A stretch of DNA of 64,000 bases from an uncultured Ruminococcus sp. (GCA_910576995.1 CAJTLC010000011.1:1-64000), one strand, 5' to 3'; counted from the first letter of the stretch, positions 52,570-61,550 are shown. Numbers and translations are program-made. Notes: generated by a model not told the origin, from the sequence alone.

Positions 52570-52806
52570 GGTAATTCCTCCTTTTAAGCACCACCGCACA
52601 AAATTGTTCCGAATATTCGCAGTCAATTTTGTCGTCAGATTGTACAGAAATATCGCAGGAATAATGACGCATTTCAAATAATTTTCTATATAATCTGACA
52701 AAAAAGCGTACCCTAATAACACTTCTTTAGTGCGCGGCAAATTCGATACAAAGCCGTCAGGCGATCTTTGCGCGGTGTTGTAATCACGACCTTTGTGGTT
52801 AGTTTA

Positions 52807-52835
52807 ATTTTAACATGATTCTGCCTGATTGTCAA
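52807..52835 (-). promoter_or_regulatory. Promoter of the mannanase gene
   Basis: TTGACA (52830-52835, perfect) and TAAAAT (52807-52812), 17 bases apart, minus strand. The leader to the ATG is about 230 bases and holds nothing else I recognise. Confidence 0.8.
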
Positions 52836-52851
52836 GACTAATATACTTTTG

Positions 52852-53631
52852 TCAAATCTTTTTTCTGTACCCAGTAGGCGTAACTCCAACTATTTTTTTG
52901 AACTGCCGCATAAAATGCTCCTCATTATCATAGCCGCATATTGCAGCTACCTGCGAAACCGTACAGCCAGTTTCGCTTAATATCTCCTTTGCCTTTTCAA
53001 TTTTGCCGCTGATAACATCGGTAATACATGATACGCCAAAAGCTTCGCGGTAAACGTGCTGAAAATAGGAACGCGACATATTAACCTCCGCAGCCATAAG
53101 ATCAACATTCCACTTCTTCTGCGGATTTCGATAAATCTTTTCACGCAGCTCGATAAGCACGCCGTAATGAGGTTCAGCCGACGATTGCATACCATCGCGC
53201 CGCATTCCAGAGCCTGCCGCTTTCATGAGCAGCGTTTTCATCATTGCGTCGATCATTTTTATTCGGCGGCTGTTCATGGAGTAAAATTCAACCATGATAT
53301 TCTGCACAAGGTGGCTTATGAATACGCTGTCGGAACATATTGAAGGCGTATTGAATTCATTTTCGGCAAGCTCGATAAATTCCGCGTCTCCCTTGGCGTC
53401 AAAACATATCCAGTCGCATATCAGATGCTCATCTGCTGTGCAATATCCAGCAGTTTTGCTGTCATCATATATTATCATCGAATCTTCTGGCATAAGAATT
53501 TTCTTACCGTCAATAAAAAAGCAAATATCTGTTCTTGCAAGCAAAAACAGATATTCTCCCTTTTCAAGATCGGCGCGAAAACTATAATCGCGGTCATAAA
53601 CACAGCCCCAGCCAATCGCGCGGATATTCAA
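52852..53631 (-). CDS. AraC-family transcription regulator
   Basis: A 259-residue regulator. The N-terminal half is a cupin-like sensing domain (FFIDGKKILMPEDSMIIYDD). The C-terminal half has two helix-turn-helix units (NVDLMAAEVNMSRSYFQHVY and CTVSQVAAICGYDNEEHFMR) ending KIVGVTPTGYRK. It probably senses a sugar and may control the adjacent mannanase gene, whose promoter begins just beyond its stop; that link is inference. TTG 53631 is the start, with GGAGTGA 6 bases upstream. It follows mpg by 4 bases. Confidence 0.88.
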   Translation of the reverse strand: MNIRAIGWGCVYDRDYSFRADLEKGEYLFLLARTDICFFIDGKKILMPEDSMIIYDDSKTAGYCTADEHLICDWICFDAKGDAEFIELAENEFNTPSICSDSVFISHLVQNIMVEFYSMNSRRIKMIDAMMKTLLMKAAGSGMRRDGMQSSAEPHYGVLIELREKIYRNPQKKWNVDLMAAEVNMSRSYFQHVYREAFGVSCITDVISGKIEKAKEILSETGCTVSQVAAICGYDNEEHFMRQFKKIVGVTPTGYRKKI

Positions 53632-53635
53632 AAAA

Positions 53636-54154
53636 TCACTCCTTTACCGCGATGTACCGCCATTCTTTATTCTTCCAATATTCGCCCGCATAATCTATCC
53701 CGACGCGCGGAGCAGTTTTTAATTTCGGACGAGAGCCGTCGTCCTCAAGCCATATCCTGCTGTTTCCGCAAAAACTTTCGCCGTTAAAACTTCCGTCTAT
53801 CTGCAAATATTTCGTAAGCTTTCCCGGACCGTTATAAACTTCCCCGCATCGAAAGAGAACTCCCTGCGGCTGATCTTTTTCGCCCGTTATAACGTTCATC
53901 AGCCAATGCACTCCGTAACAGAGATACACATAAATAACGCCGCTTTCACCGTAAAGCAGCTCCGTTCGCTTCGTTCTGCCCTTTGAAGCATGGCAACCCT
54001 TATCCTCTTCACCGCGGTAAATTTCAGTTTCCGATATTCTTTCGCGAATAATTGTTCCGTCATCAAGTTTGCGTGCAATTATTTTCCCCACAAGATCAGG
54101 CGCGACATCCAATGCGTCGCGATGAAAAAAATCCTCAGTCAGTATCTTATTCAT
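53636..54154 (-). CDS. 3-methyladenine DNA glycosylase (AAG/MPG family)
   Basis: A 172-residue enzyme of the AAG fold, a little short of the usual 190-200. AISETEIYRGEEDKG-like ETEIYRGEEDKGCHASKG (catalytic Glu), VIYVYLCYGVHWLMNVI and YNGPGKLTKYLQID are the family blocks. It removes alkylated purines from DNA. Coupled to rqcH by a 3-base gap. Confidence 0.92.
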   Translation of the reverse strand: MNKILTEDFFHRDALDVAPDLVGKIIARKLDDGTIIRERISETEIYRGEEDKGCHASKGRTKRTELLYGESGVIYVYLCYGVHWLMNVITGEKDQPQGVLFRCGEVYNGPGKLTKYLQIDGSFNGESFCGNSRIWLEDDGSRPKLKTAPRVGIDYAGEYWKNKEWRYIAVKE

Positions 54155-54157
54155 AAT

Positions 54158-55909
54158 TCACACCCTCAGCGAACGCTCCAGCTCCTCATCGGGCTTTACG
54201 AACGCGGTCTTATAGTTTGTAAATATCACCTTTCCGGGCTTTGCTCCGACGGGCTTTTTCACGAATTTTGCAAGGCAGTAATCTACGGGGACAAGATCGG
54301 AATTTCGCCCTTTACTGTTGACAGCAGCGATAACCGCCGCTTCTTCTACAGTCTTATCGGGCGGAGTTTCGCCCTCCGTCACGATTATTACATGAGAACC
54401 GATAATGCTCTGCGTATGAAGCCATATATCGCTTTTTTCCGCGAATTTCAGGGAAAGTTTATCATTCTGACAATTATTTCTGCCAACCAGAATTGTAAAT
54501 CCGTCGCTTGACCTGTATTCGATAGGCGGCAGCGCTTTCGGAGGCTTCGCCTTACCGCCGCTTGATTTTACATAGCCCTGTTCGCGCAGTTCAATTCGCA
54601 GCTGAATAATGTCGTTTTCGGAATCCGCGCGCGTCAGAGCGTCAAAAACGCTGTCAAGATACTGCAATTCCTCCTCGCCCTTTTCGATCTGCATGGCAAG
54701 CTTTTCCTCTGCCGTTACGCATTTTTTGTACTCCGAATAATAATGCTGCGCATTTTGAGACGGCGTTTTTCTTATGTCAAGTGAAATTCTGAACTGCGGA
54801 CAGCTTTCTTCATAAAAATTTTCAACTACAGCTTCGGAATCTCCCTTTTCTATGCGATACATATTTGCCGATATCAAATCGCCGCACAACTTGAAATGCT
54901 CCTTTTCGGCACAGGCTTCCAATTCCTGACGCTGAACGGAAATTCGCCTCGAAGTACGCTCGGTCAGATTGATGAGCAGCTTGAAAAGATCGTTGGCGCG
55001 CTGTTTTGTCCGAACTGCACGATCGCGTTCACAGTAAAAATAATCAAGCAGTTCAGACGCGGAATCCAACTCTTTTGTGTACATCATAGTGCCGAACTGA
55101 TTCAGCCTGATAAACGAAAAATCCTTCAGCATACCGTCTTTCGTGCTTGCGGCGGAAAAGCAGCATTCCCCTGCAATAAGCTGATTTTTAGTTCGCTTAA
55201 TAATGTACAGCAAACGATCTAAGCTGTCGCCCTCAATGGTATCACACTGCAAATAATTTCCGCGACCTGCAAAAAAAGTCCATTCGCGCGCCAATATCGG
55301 CGATATTCCCTCAAAAACGCGAATTAACGCATTTGAAAGTTCAGCCGAACCCGAATTTCGAATTCGTGCAATTATTTCATCGTTTTCAGCCGTCAGGAAA
55401 TTAAGCCTGTTGTCGCGCGGAGGAAGCGTATACTTCATACCCGGCAGCACCATTCTTTCACGCGACATTGCTTCGTCGACGCGTTTGATACTATCTATCA
55501 CTCTTCCGTCCTGATCGATGATTATAAGATTCGAACATCTTCCCATGATTTCGCAGGAAACAGTTATCGTAACCACGTCTCCCAACTCGTTCACGCATTC
55601 GAAATCAAGAAAAATAATGCGTTCCAATCCGTCCTGACGAATGGCTGTAAGCTTACCGCTTCCGAGTTTTTTCCGCAAAAGCATACAAAACATGGGCGGA
55701 GTCTGCGGATTATCGGGCTGATTCTGAGTTATATGAACTCTTGCGCTTGCCGCGTTTGCCGAAATATAGAGTTTTTTACTGCCCTGCCTTGTACGTATGG
55801 ATATAACGATCTCCTCACGGGAAGGCTGAAACACTTTCTCAACCCGACCTCCGACAAGACCCTGTAATTCATTTTTTACCGCGTAAAGAAACGCTCCGTC
55901 AAGAGCCAT
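54158..55909 (-). CDS. rqcH: Ribosome quality control protein RqcH (NFACT family)
   Basis: A 583-residue NFACT protein, older name fibronectin-binding protein A. N-terminal MALDGAFLYAVKNELQGLVG, central coiled coil, and the C-terminal NFACT-R domain with SDIWLHTQSIIGSHVII and the DxWxH signature. It binds stalled 50S subunits with peptidyl-tRNA and adds Ala tails that mark the chain for decay. AAGGAAG precedes the ATG. Confidence 0.95.
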   Translation of the reverse strand: MALDGAFLYAVKNELQGLVGGRVEKVFQPSREEIVISIRTRQGSKKLYISANAASARVHITQNQPDNPQTPPMFCMLLRKKLGSGKLTAIRQDGLERIIFLDFECVNELGDVVTITVSCEIMGRCSNLIIIDQDGRVIDSIKRVDEAMSRERMVLPGMKYTLPPRDNRLNFLTAENDEIIARIRNSGSAELSNALIRVFEGISPILAREWTFFAGRGNYLQCDTIEGDSLDRLLYIIKRTKNQLIAGECCFSAASTKDGMLKDFSFIRLNQFGTMMYTKELDSASELLDYFYCERDRAVRTKQRANDLFKLLINLTERTSRRISVQRQELEACAEKEHFKLCGDLISANMYRIEKGDSEAVVENFYEESCPQFRISLDIRKTPSQNAQHYYSEYKKCVTAEEKLAMQIEKGEEELQYLDSVFDALTRADSENDIIQLRIELREQGYVKSSGGKAKPPKALPPIEYRSSDGFTILVGRNNCQNDKLSLKFAEKSDIWLHTQSIIGSHVIIVTEGETPPDKTVEEAAVIAAVNSKGRNSDLVPVDYCLAKFVKKPVGAKPGKVIFTNYKTAFVKPDEELERSLRV

Positions 55910-55913
55910 GAAA

Positions 55914-56729
55914 TCACTTCCTTAGATAAATTAATATTTCAAAATCCGCTTCAGTTTCAAGATATTCAAGTTCATTCAGCCGCTCCTGCTCGATCTTTCC
56001 GGTTTTGTAATAGTAGGGAGTCATGGAAAACAGGCTGACGATCTCCTCTTTGCCATTCAGCGTCATGTTAAATCTGATACGGCGGCTTTCAAGAAATTCA
56101 AAACCCGACAGTTCATAAGGCTTGACCTCGTTCTTATATGGAGTATTGTAGATTGCCTTTTTCAACTCCCACAAATGATTTCGCGAAGGAATCGCCATGA
56201 TCATAATACCGCCCTTTTTAAGAACGCGTCTGTATTCGTCACCGCAATATGGCGCAAAAATCGTCAGAAGAATATCGCAGCTTTCGCTGATAACCGGAAT
56301 ATGAAATACGCTTGCCACGGAATAAATTATCCCGCATCTGCGCTTTGAAGCCATTTCCACGGCGTCTTTTGAAATGTCGATACCATAAATATCGGCATTT
56401 ATCTCCCTTTCACCAAGAAGCTTCTTGACGGCAGTCGTATAATATCCCTCACCGCAGCCTGCGTCAAGTATTGTGCAGCCGTTTTTCGCAAATTCCGCAG
56501 CAACAGCGCTTACATTTTCGCATAATGGCGCATAGAACCCGCTGTCGAGGAATGCACGGCGTGCTTTGAGCATCAGTTTATTATCGCCATGCACTGCGCC
56601 ATGCCGTGAAAGCAGTAAATTTACATAGCCGCTTTTTGCAATATCGAAGCTGTGGCGATTTTTACAGACGTAGCTTTTTCCCGAAATTTCAAGCAATTCT
56701 CCGCATACGGGACATAAAAATATACCCAT
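55914..56729 (-). CDS. RlmA-type 23S rRNA guanine-N1 methyltransferase
   Basis: A 271-residue protein. The N-terminal zinc ribbon is CPVCGELLE...YVCKNRHSFDIAKSGY. The SAM-binding domain has ILDAGCGEGYYTTAV and YGIDISKDAVEMASKR. This layout is that of RlmA, which methylates G745 or G748 of 23S rRNA; the exact base is uncertain. GAGGTGG lies before the ATG. Confidence 0.87.
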   Translation of the reverse strand: MGIFLCPVCGELLEISGKSYVCKNRHSFDIAKSGYVNLLLSRHGAVHGDNKLMLKARRAFLDSGFYAPLCENVSAVAAEFAKNGCTILDAGCGEGYYTTAVKKLLGEREINADIYGIDISKDAVEMASKRRCGIIYSVASVFHIPVISESCDILLTIFAPYCGDEYRRVLKKGGIMIMAIPSRNHLWELKKAIYNTPYKNEVKPYELSGFEFLESRRIRFNMTLNGKEEIVSLFSMTPYYYKTGKIEQERLNELEYLETEADFEILIYLRK

Positions 56730-56737
56730 GATCCACC

Positions 56738-58186
56738 TCAGTAATACAGGCAGGGGTCGATTGAAGATTCTGCTATCTCCACATCAAGAAGAGGGAATTT
56801 TTCCTCAAGAACGCGGCGGAGTTCCTCAAGAACAAGATTTTCGGTATGAAAATGACCGCAGTCGAAAAGGGTGAAATGCCTGTTATTGGCGTCTACCCAT
56901 ACATCGTGCTTGACATCGCCCGTAATCATGGCGTCGCAGCCTTTTTCAATTGCAAGATTTACAAGCGAACCTCCCGAACCTGAACAGATAGCGATTTTGG
57001 AAACAAAATTACTGCAATTTCTGTTCACCCGCAGATATGCGCATCCGAATATTTTTTTTAGATAATACGCTAATTTATTAACTTTTACGCCGTCTATCAA
57101 TTCTATTATCCAGCCAAGACTTCTGCCGTCTCCCAATTCTTCAAGAGAACGCATATTAGCGGAAATATCAAGAACTTCGGACAATTTTTTCACTATAACT
57201 CCGTTCGTTCCGCTGTGTGCAATGTCAAGATTCGTGTGCATACATATAGCTGCAATTCCCAGCCGCGACAAAATACAGGCAGGCGAATTGAAATCCAGTT
57301 TTTTCAGCGGTTCGAAGATCACGGGATGATGAGAAATTATCAGCTTTGCTCCTTTGCAGCCTGCTTCAGCCGCAGCAGCCGCATCAATATCAAGGGTCAG
57401 CAAAACCTTTGAGCACGTCATATCATAATTATCGACAAGCATTCCGGAATTATCCCAACTTTCCTGCAAAGAAAACGGATATTTGCTGTTCAGGAAACTG
57501 TAGATCTCATTAATATCAACTTCCTCAGTGCCGCGCGTCATGCGCTCGCTCATTGCACAATAGTGAACAGCCGCGTCGATCATTCCTGCACGCTCCAAAG
57601 CTTTACCCTTTTTCGCAAGGCGAGCGGCTTCTTTTTCACGGTACATCGCTCCGAACTCGTCGTTCTCAAAAAATCCCTCGCGCGCTTCAAAGCCCGTGAT
57701 CATCCATGGCAGACCGCTGATTTTTTCAGCGCGCATAATAATATAAAGTTTTCCGCCGTCATTTGCGACTTTTTCCTCCATAATTTTGTAATCGTGTCTG
57801 CCGAGCCACTTTCTCAGATAGCTGATCTTGCTCATAGGCTGCAAGATCAAATTCGTACCGACTTTGATCTTATCCGTACCGCGCAGAATATCAGCAATAG
57901 TTTCACCGCCCATTCCGGCAATAACTATGTCGGAAACGCCGTCGAGATCGACATTTTCAACGCCGTCGGACTTTACAAGACTGATCATATCCGAAACGCC
58001 GTATTTTTCAATATTTTTTCGGGCAGCGTCAAGAGGTCCGTCTTTTATATCGGAAGCGATAACCTTTTCACATTTTCCCGATCTGATCAATTCCACCGCA
58101 AGATAAGCATGATCGGTACCAACGTCGCAGACGATACCCTTTCCGCTGATCATTTCGGCGCATATTTCAAGTCTGTTATCCAGCAT
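56738..58186 (-). CDS. trmK: Fused TrmK tRNA m1A22 methyltransferase and Nif3-like protein
   Basis: A 482-residue fusion. Residues 1-225 are TrmK (LEICAEMISGKGIVCDVGTD, DIVIAGMGGETIADIL, LILQPMSKISYLRKWL). Residues 235-482 are a Nif3/GTP-cyclohydrolase-I-type-2-like protein (ESWDNSGMLVDNYDMTCSKV, LIISHHPVIFEP, CMHTNLDIAHSGTN, GDVKHDVWVDANN, LFDCGHFHTE) with its two-metal His residues. In most Firmicutes these are two adjacent genes. No stop or start separates them here. ATG 58186 has GGAGGG upstream; the frame is open to 58273 without a site. Confidence 0.93.
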   Translation of the reverse strand: MLDNRLEICAEMISGKGIVCDVGTDHAYLAVELIRSGKCEKVIASDIKDGPLDAARKNIEKYGVSDMISLVKSDGVENVDLDGVSDIVIAGMGGETIADILRGTDKIKVGTNLILQPMSKISYLRKWLGRHDYKIMEEKVANDGGKLYIIMRAEKISGLPWMITGFEAREGFFENDEFGAMYREKEAARLAKKGKALERAGMIDAAVHYCAMSERMTRGTEEVDINEIYSFLNSKYPFSLQESWDNSGMLVDNYDMTCSKVLLTLDIDAAAAAEAGCKGAKLIISHHPVIFEPLKKLDFNSPACILSRLGIAAICMHTNLDIAHSGTNGVIVKKLSEVLDISANMRSLEELGDGRSLGWIIELIDGVKVNKLAYYLKKIFGCAYLRVNRNCSNFVSKIAICSGSGGSLVNLAIEKGCDAMITGDVKHDVWVDANNRHFTLFDCGHFHTENLVLEELRRVLEEKFPLLDVEIAESSIDPCLYY

Positions 58187-58259
58187 TTTTCCCTCCATAA
58201 AATCAGGCGTGCCGAAATACGACACGCCATATTCTTCGCCGCTATTGCAAATACAGCGA

Positions 58260-58460
58260 TTATTTATTTGCAAAATGCTCGTTAAGCTTTTTTACAAGTT
58301 CATCCGGATCTGTTCCATGAACTGCGCAGGCTTCTTCAATCGATTCTCCTCTTGAAGCAGGACAGCCGAGACAATGCATTCCCATTTCGAGAAAATAAGG
58401 CGCAACCTCAAAATCGGCGTCAAGAATATCTCCGATAATAGTATCCTTTGTAATTTCCAT
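58260..58460 (-). CDS. DUF1858-type small protein
   Basis: A 66-residue protein. TIIGDILDADFEVAPYFLEM followed by GMHCLGCPASRGESIEEACA with a redox or metal C-x-x-C, as in DUF1858 proteins and the N-terminal part of some hybrid-cluster partners. GGAAAGGAAG precedes the ATG. The function is unknown. Confidence 0.88.
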   Translation of the reverse strand: MEITKDTIIGDILDADFEVAPYFLEMGMHCLGCPASRGESIEEACAVHGTDPDELVKKLNEHFANK

Positions 58461-58593
58461 ATCAGTAACTTCCTTTCCTGTTTTAAGGTGAATTTCAGTA
58501 TTTCCCTGATTTTCACCACATAATCATAAAAATAGAGTTGAATTGTTTAAAATACAACGAACATACCGCATACCAAGTATAAAAAATGGATGA

Positions 58594-58619
58594 CTTTCCC
58601 CCAATTCTATGGGGGAAAG
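58594..58619 (-). terminator. Likely terminator after the zinc-ribbon gene
   Basis: CTTTCCCCC and GGGGGAAAG form a 9-bp stem around an 8-base loop. CATTTTTTA follows 5 bases later on the minus strand. The rest of 58461-58659 has no gene. Confidence 0.6.
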
Positions 58620-58659
58620 GCATTTCATTCTCTTGGAACGCCTGCGCGCTCCTCACTTA

Positions 58660-58935
58660 TCAGTCCTGATTAAGACGTGCGAAACAATCGCTGCAATAAA
58701 CAGGTCTGCCGTCCTTAGGTTCAAACGGAACTTTCGCCTCGCCGCCGCAGGTAGCGCATACACCTGTATACATTACGCGCTCGCCTCTGCCTGAATTTTT
58801 TCTTGCGTCACGGCAGCTCTTGCATCTCTGAGGCTCATGAGTAAGTCCTTTTTCAGCGTAAAATTCCTGTTCTCCTGCTGTAAAAACAAATTCGTTTCCG
58901 CACTCCTTGCAAATTAATGTCTTGTCCTCGTACAT
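58660..58935 (-). CDS. Small protein with two zinc ribbons
   Basis: A 91-residue protein. The first ribbon is CKECGNEFVFTAGEQEFYAE with CKSC later (zf-trcl type), the second CATCGGEAKVPFEPKDGRPV with CSDCF. Such proteins are widespread in Clostridia and of unknown function; they probably bind nucleic acid. GAGGTATTC precedes the ATG. Confidence 0.85.
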   Translation of the reverse strand: MYEDKTLICKECGNEFVFTAGEQEFYAEKGLTHEPQRCKSCRDARKNSGRGERVMYTGVCATCGGEAKVPFEPKDGRPVYCSDCFARLNQD

Positions 58936-58962
58936 TTTTGAATACCTCGCTTATTTTGATTT

Positions 58963-59041
58963 GGACCTCGGACGGACTCGCACCGCCACCTTTGATAACC
59001 GCAATGATAATCAACGCTCTTATTAATTAAGCTACACGGTC
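58963..59041 (-). tRNA. tRNA-like gene with 13-nt anticodon loop (possible pseudo-tRNA)
   Basis: On the minus strand the acceptor arms are GACCGTG and CGAGGTC (one mismatch, one G-U). The D-stem is GCTT/GAGC, the T-arm GGCGG-TGCGAGT-CCGTC and the anticodon stem TTGAT/ATCAA, all at standard spacing. The anticodon loop is 13 rather than 7 bases (TATCATTGCGGTT), the D-loop lacks GG, the T-loop has G where U55 should be, and CCA is not encoded. The identity cannot be told. It may be a decayed tRNA or a tRNA-like RNA. Its 5' end overlaps the sigma factor stop. Confidence 0.45.
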
Positions 59042-59618
59042 ATTTTTTATTTAAGTACGCTTTGAGTTTTCTTCTCGATCTCTGCATAGCGTTATCGACA
59101 GATTTTACCGATATGCCAAGTTTTTCAGCAATCTGAGCATAACTCAGACCTTGAATATGGCAATAAAATATCTGTCTCTCCGCGTCGGAAAGAATATTAT
59201 CAACGGCGTACCATAATTCGGAATAAAACTCTTTATTAATATAAATACTCTCGGGAGTTTCCTCCTCCGATAGGGAATCTGCTGAAATACCGTCAAGACT
59301 TTCGCAGGGAACAGGGCATTTTTTTGCTCTCGCCGCATAGGAACGCATTCTGTTTGTAATGCAGACCTCGGCGAAAGTTGAAAATTTAAAACCTCTTCCC
59401 ATGTCAAATGAAGCAATTGCCTTTAGGAGTCCCATCAGTCCCTCTTGACGCAAATCATCCGCGTCAATATCGGAAGTCGAAATAAATTCCGCCTTAATAA
59501 AAATAAACTTTAAATAGCGGATAACGAGAGAATTACAAGCTGACTTATCGTTTTTTGCCATTGCAGCCAGTTCTTCGTCGGTTTTACCTTCGTTCAAATT
59601 GAAATCCAAATCAAGCAA
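59040..59618 (-). CDS. SigH-like RNA polymerase sigma factor
   Basis: A 192-residue sigma-70 family protein. Region 2 has DADDLRQEGLMGLLKAIASF and FKFSTFAEVCITNRMRSYAA. Region 4 has LSDAERQIFYCHIQGLSYAQ followed by IAEKLGISVKSVDNAMQRSR, closest to Spo0H/SigH of Firmicutes. TTG 59618 has GGGTGG 6 bases upstream and is preferred to a TTG at 59639. The target regulon is unknown; in spore formers SigH serves early sporulation and competence. Confidence 0.85.
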   Translation of the reverse strand: MLDLDFNLNEGKTDEELAAMAKNDKSACNSLVIRYLKFIFIKAEFISTSDIDADDLRQEGLMGLLKAIASFDMGRGFKFSTFAEVCITNRMRSYAARAKKCPVPCESLDGISADSLSEEETPESIYINKEFYSELWYAVDNILSDAERQIFYCHIQGLSYAQIAEKLGISVKSVDNAMQRSRRKLKAYLNKK

Positions 59619-59639
59619 GATATTCCACCCAACAATCAA

Positions 59640-59749
59640 AACAGGGCGTCAGCGTTGATCTAACGCCCCATATACGGTTTTATAAAGAGTGTGTTCTAAA
59701 CGCTCGGCAGTCCGAAATTCCGAACCGCCGGGCAAAATTAATTTTTGAT
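59640..59749 (-). other. Intergenic hairpins between coiled-coil and sigma genes
   Basis: A GGGCGT/ACGCCC hairpin (about 59643-59666) lies just before the sigma gene, and a CGGCAGTCCG/CGGAACCGCCG hairpin (about 59705-59730) lies after the coiled-coil gene. The latter may be its terminator, though the T-run is weak. Confidence 0.4.
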
Positions 59750-61393
59750 TTAATTACTATCCTTTGCAGCCTCTTCTTCCGCAGCCTTAAGAAGTTCTGA
59801 CATATCGAAGTTAAAGCTGCTTACGGGCTTTTTCGGAGCGGGCTTAGCGGATTCATGAGCAGGTGCAGGCGGAGGAGTCTGCGGCTTATTGAAGCTGTTT
59901 GCGCTGCCCTGATTGTAAGAACCGCCGGTTACCTTTGCAAAAGGGTCGTTCTGGGGAGTTTCCTTTTCAGGAGTCGGAGCGACGGAAGCCTGTCTCTTGC
60001 TAAAATTATCAGCATTATTCGCAGCGTTTCTGAAATCTGCATTCGAAGCGGAAGGAGTCTTTGCGGCATTGAAATTAGCCTTTGGGATTTCGGCACGCTT
60101 GACAGTATTCTCATCATTTGGTTCAACCGCCTTGCGAGCCTCTCCGATTATCGTCTGAGCCTCGTTCATCTTATCAGACGCCTGACTTGTAAGTCTGTTT
60201 ATAGTATTTGTAAGATCGCTGAACTTAACATTAACGCTTTCGATTTCGTTGAGAAGCATACTGCGAACTGTCGCGGACATTTCGTTCAGCTTATCTACCT
60301 TGACATTAGCCTCGTCAACGGCAGCCTTAGCCTGATCGTTAGCGTCCCTGATAGTTTTTTCAGCCGTTTTGTTAGCTTCTTTGATAGTCTTTTCAGCCGA
60401 CATATTAGCTTCGAGAACGACTTTTTCAGCCTTTTCGGAAGCTTCTTTAGTTGTTTTTGCAGCTTCCTGTTCAGCCTGAATCTTAAGCTGTGAAACGGTT
60501 TTCTGCGCTTCCGCAAAAAGCGAACCCATAAGAGCGGCAGGATTATTTGCATTTTCTCTTAACTGAACGATCTCATCGTTCAGTCCCTTGATCTCGCCGT
60601 TAAGTTTTTCAATTTCCTCGTCCTTTTTAGCGGCAGCGGCATTTTCTTTGGTAAGCTGCTCGATCTTGCTGTCCTTATCAGCAGATTCCTTGATCTTTGC
60701 TTCAAGTTCCGCAGACTTAGCCTTAACTTCGGCAACGGTCTTTTCAAGTTCCAGCTTCAGTTTTGCGAGTTCTTCTGCCGCAGCCTTATTTTCAGCAGAA
60801 GCAGCAGGCTTTGCGCCATTAGCTGAAGCAGCTTTCTTTTCTGCCTCGGCAGCCTTCTTTTCAGCGTCTGTAACCTTCTGAGCTGCCATTCTGAGCTGCG
60901 ACCTGAGATTCTCGATCTCCTTTTTAGCGGCGTCCGCGGCAACCTGAGCCTGAGCATTATTTGAAGGAGCAGCGCCTGAATTAGCATTTGCTCTTTCGTT
61001 GGCTATTCTAAGCTGAGCCTTGAGATTCTCGATCTCCTTTTTAGCAGCGTCGAGAGCGGCCTGAGTCTGAGCGTTGCCTGCGGCAGGCGCAGCAGCGGCG
61101 GCAGGACCTCCTGCTCTCAGCTTAGCTATCTGTCCCTGAAGTTCTTCATTTTCTTTTTTAGCGGCTCTGAGAGCGTTATTTGAAGCGTTGAGTTTTTCTT
61201 GAAGATTATCGACCTGATTTCTATATTTTATCAACTCTTGGGGATCGGCAGGCTTCTGACCGCTTGCATTCTTTAACTCGTCCTCAAGAGACTGAATTTT
61301 TGAATTCAATTCGTCAAGATACGTTAAAACATCCTCTTTTACAAATCCCTTTTGACCTATCTTAGTTTCTCTTAAAACTGTGGGTTGATCCAT
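59750..61393 (-). CDS. Large coiled-coil protein, possibly DivIVA-like
   Basis: A 547-residue protein. The N-terminal TKIGQKGFVKEDVLTYLDEL followed by SKIQSLEDEL recalls the DivIVA membrane-binding start. Long coiled coils fill residues 30-400, with repeated units (AKKEIENLKAQLRIANERAN and its near copy AKKEIENLRSQLRMAAQ) and a second repeat of AEKTIKEANKT. The C-terminus is low complexity ending FNFDMSELLKAAEEEAA. No membrane helix. It sits beside ftsZ with its own promoter; a role in division-site or pole organisation is inference. Confidence 0.75.
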   Translation of the reverse strand: MDQPTVLRETKIGQKGFVKEDVLTYLDELNSKIQSLEDELKNASGQKPADPQELIKYRNQVDNLQEKLNASNNALRAAKKENEELQGQIAKLRAGGPAAAAAPAAGNAQTQAALDAAKKEIENLKAQLRIANERANANSGAAPSNNAQAQVAADAAKKEIENLRSQLRMAAQKVTDAEKKAAEAEKKAASANGAKPAASAENKAAAEELAKLKLELEKTVAEVKAKSAELEAKIKESADKDSKIEQLTKENAAAAKKDEEIEKLNGEIKGLNDEIVQLRENANNPAALMGSLFAEAQKTVSQLKIQAEQEAAKTTKEASEKAEKVVLEANMSAEKTIKEANKTAEKTIRDANDQAKAAVDEANVKVDKLNEMSATVRSMLLNEIESVNVKFSDLTNTINRLTSQASDKMNEAQTIIGEARKAVEPNDENTVKRAEIPKANFNAAKTPSASNADFRNAANNADNFSKRQASVAPTPEKETPQNDPFAKVTGGSYNQGSANSFNKPQTPPPAPAHESAKPAPKKPVSSFNFDMSELLKAAEEEAAKDSN

Positions 61394-61521
61394 GATTGCA
61401 CTCCGTTCCCCGCAGCCATCTGCGGATTAATTATTTACTGCTTACAGTTTCTTCTCATATGCGGCGAAGAAAGATTGCAAATTCGAAAAGCAGTATTAAG
61501 GAAAAAAATACCCTTTTAATA

Positions 61522-61550
61522 ATTATAACATATATTCATAATTGTTTCAA
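61522..61550 (-). promoter_or_regulatory. Promoter of the coiled-coil gene
   Basis: TTGAAA (61545-61550) and a perfect TATAAT (61522-61527), 17 bases apart on the minus strand, with TGT before the -10. Leader about 120 bases. Confidence 0.85.
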
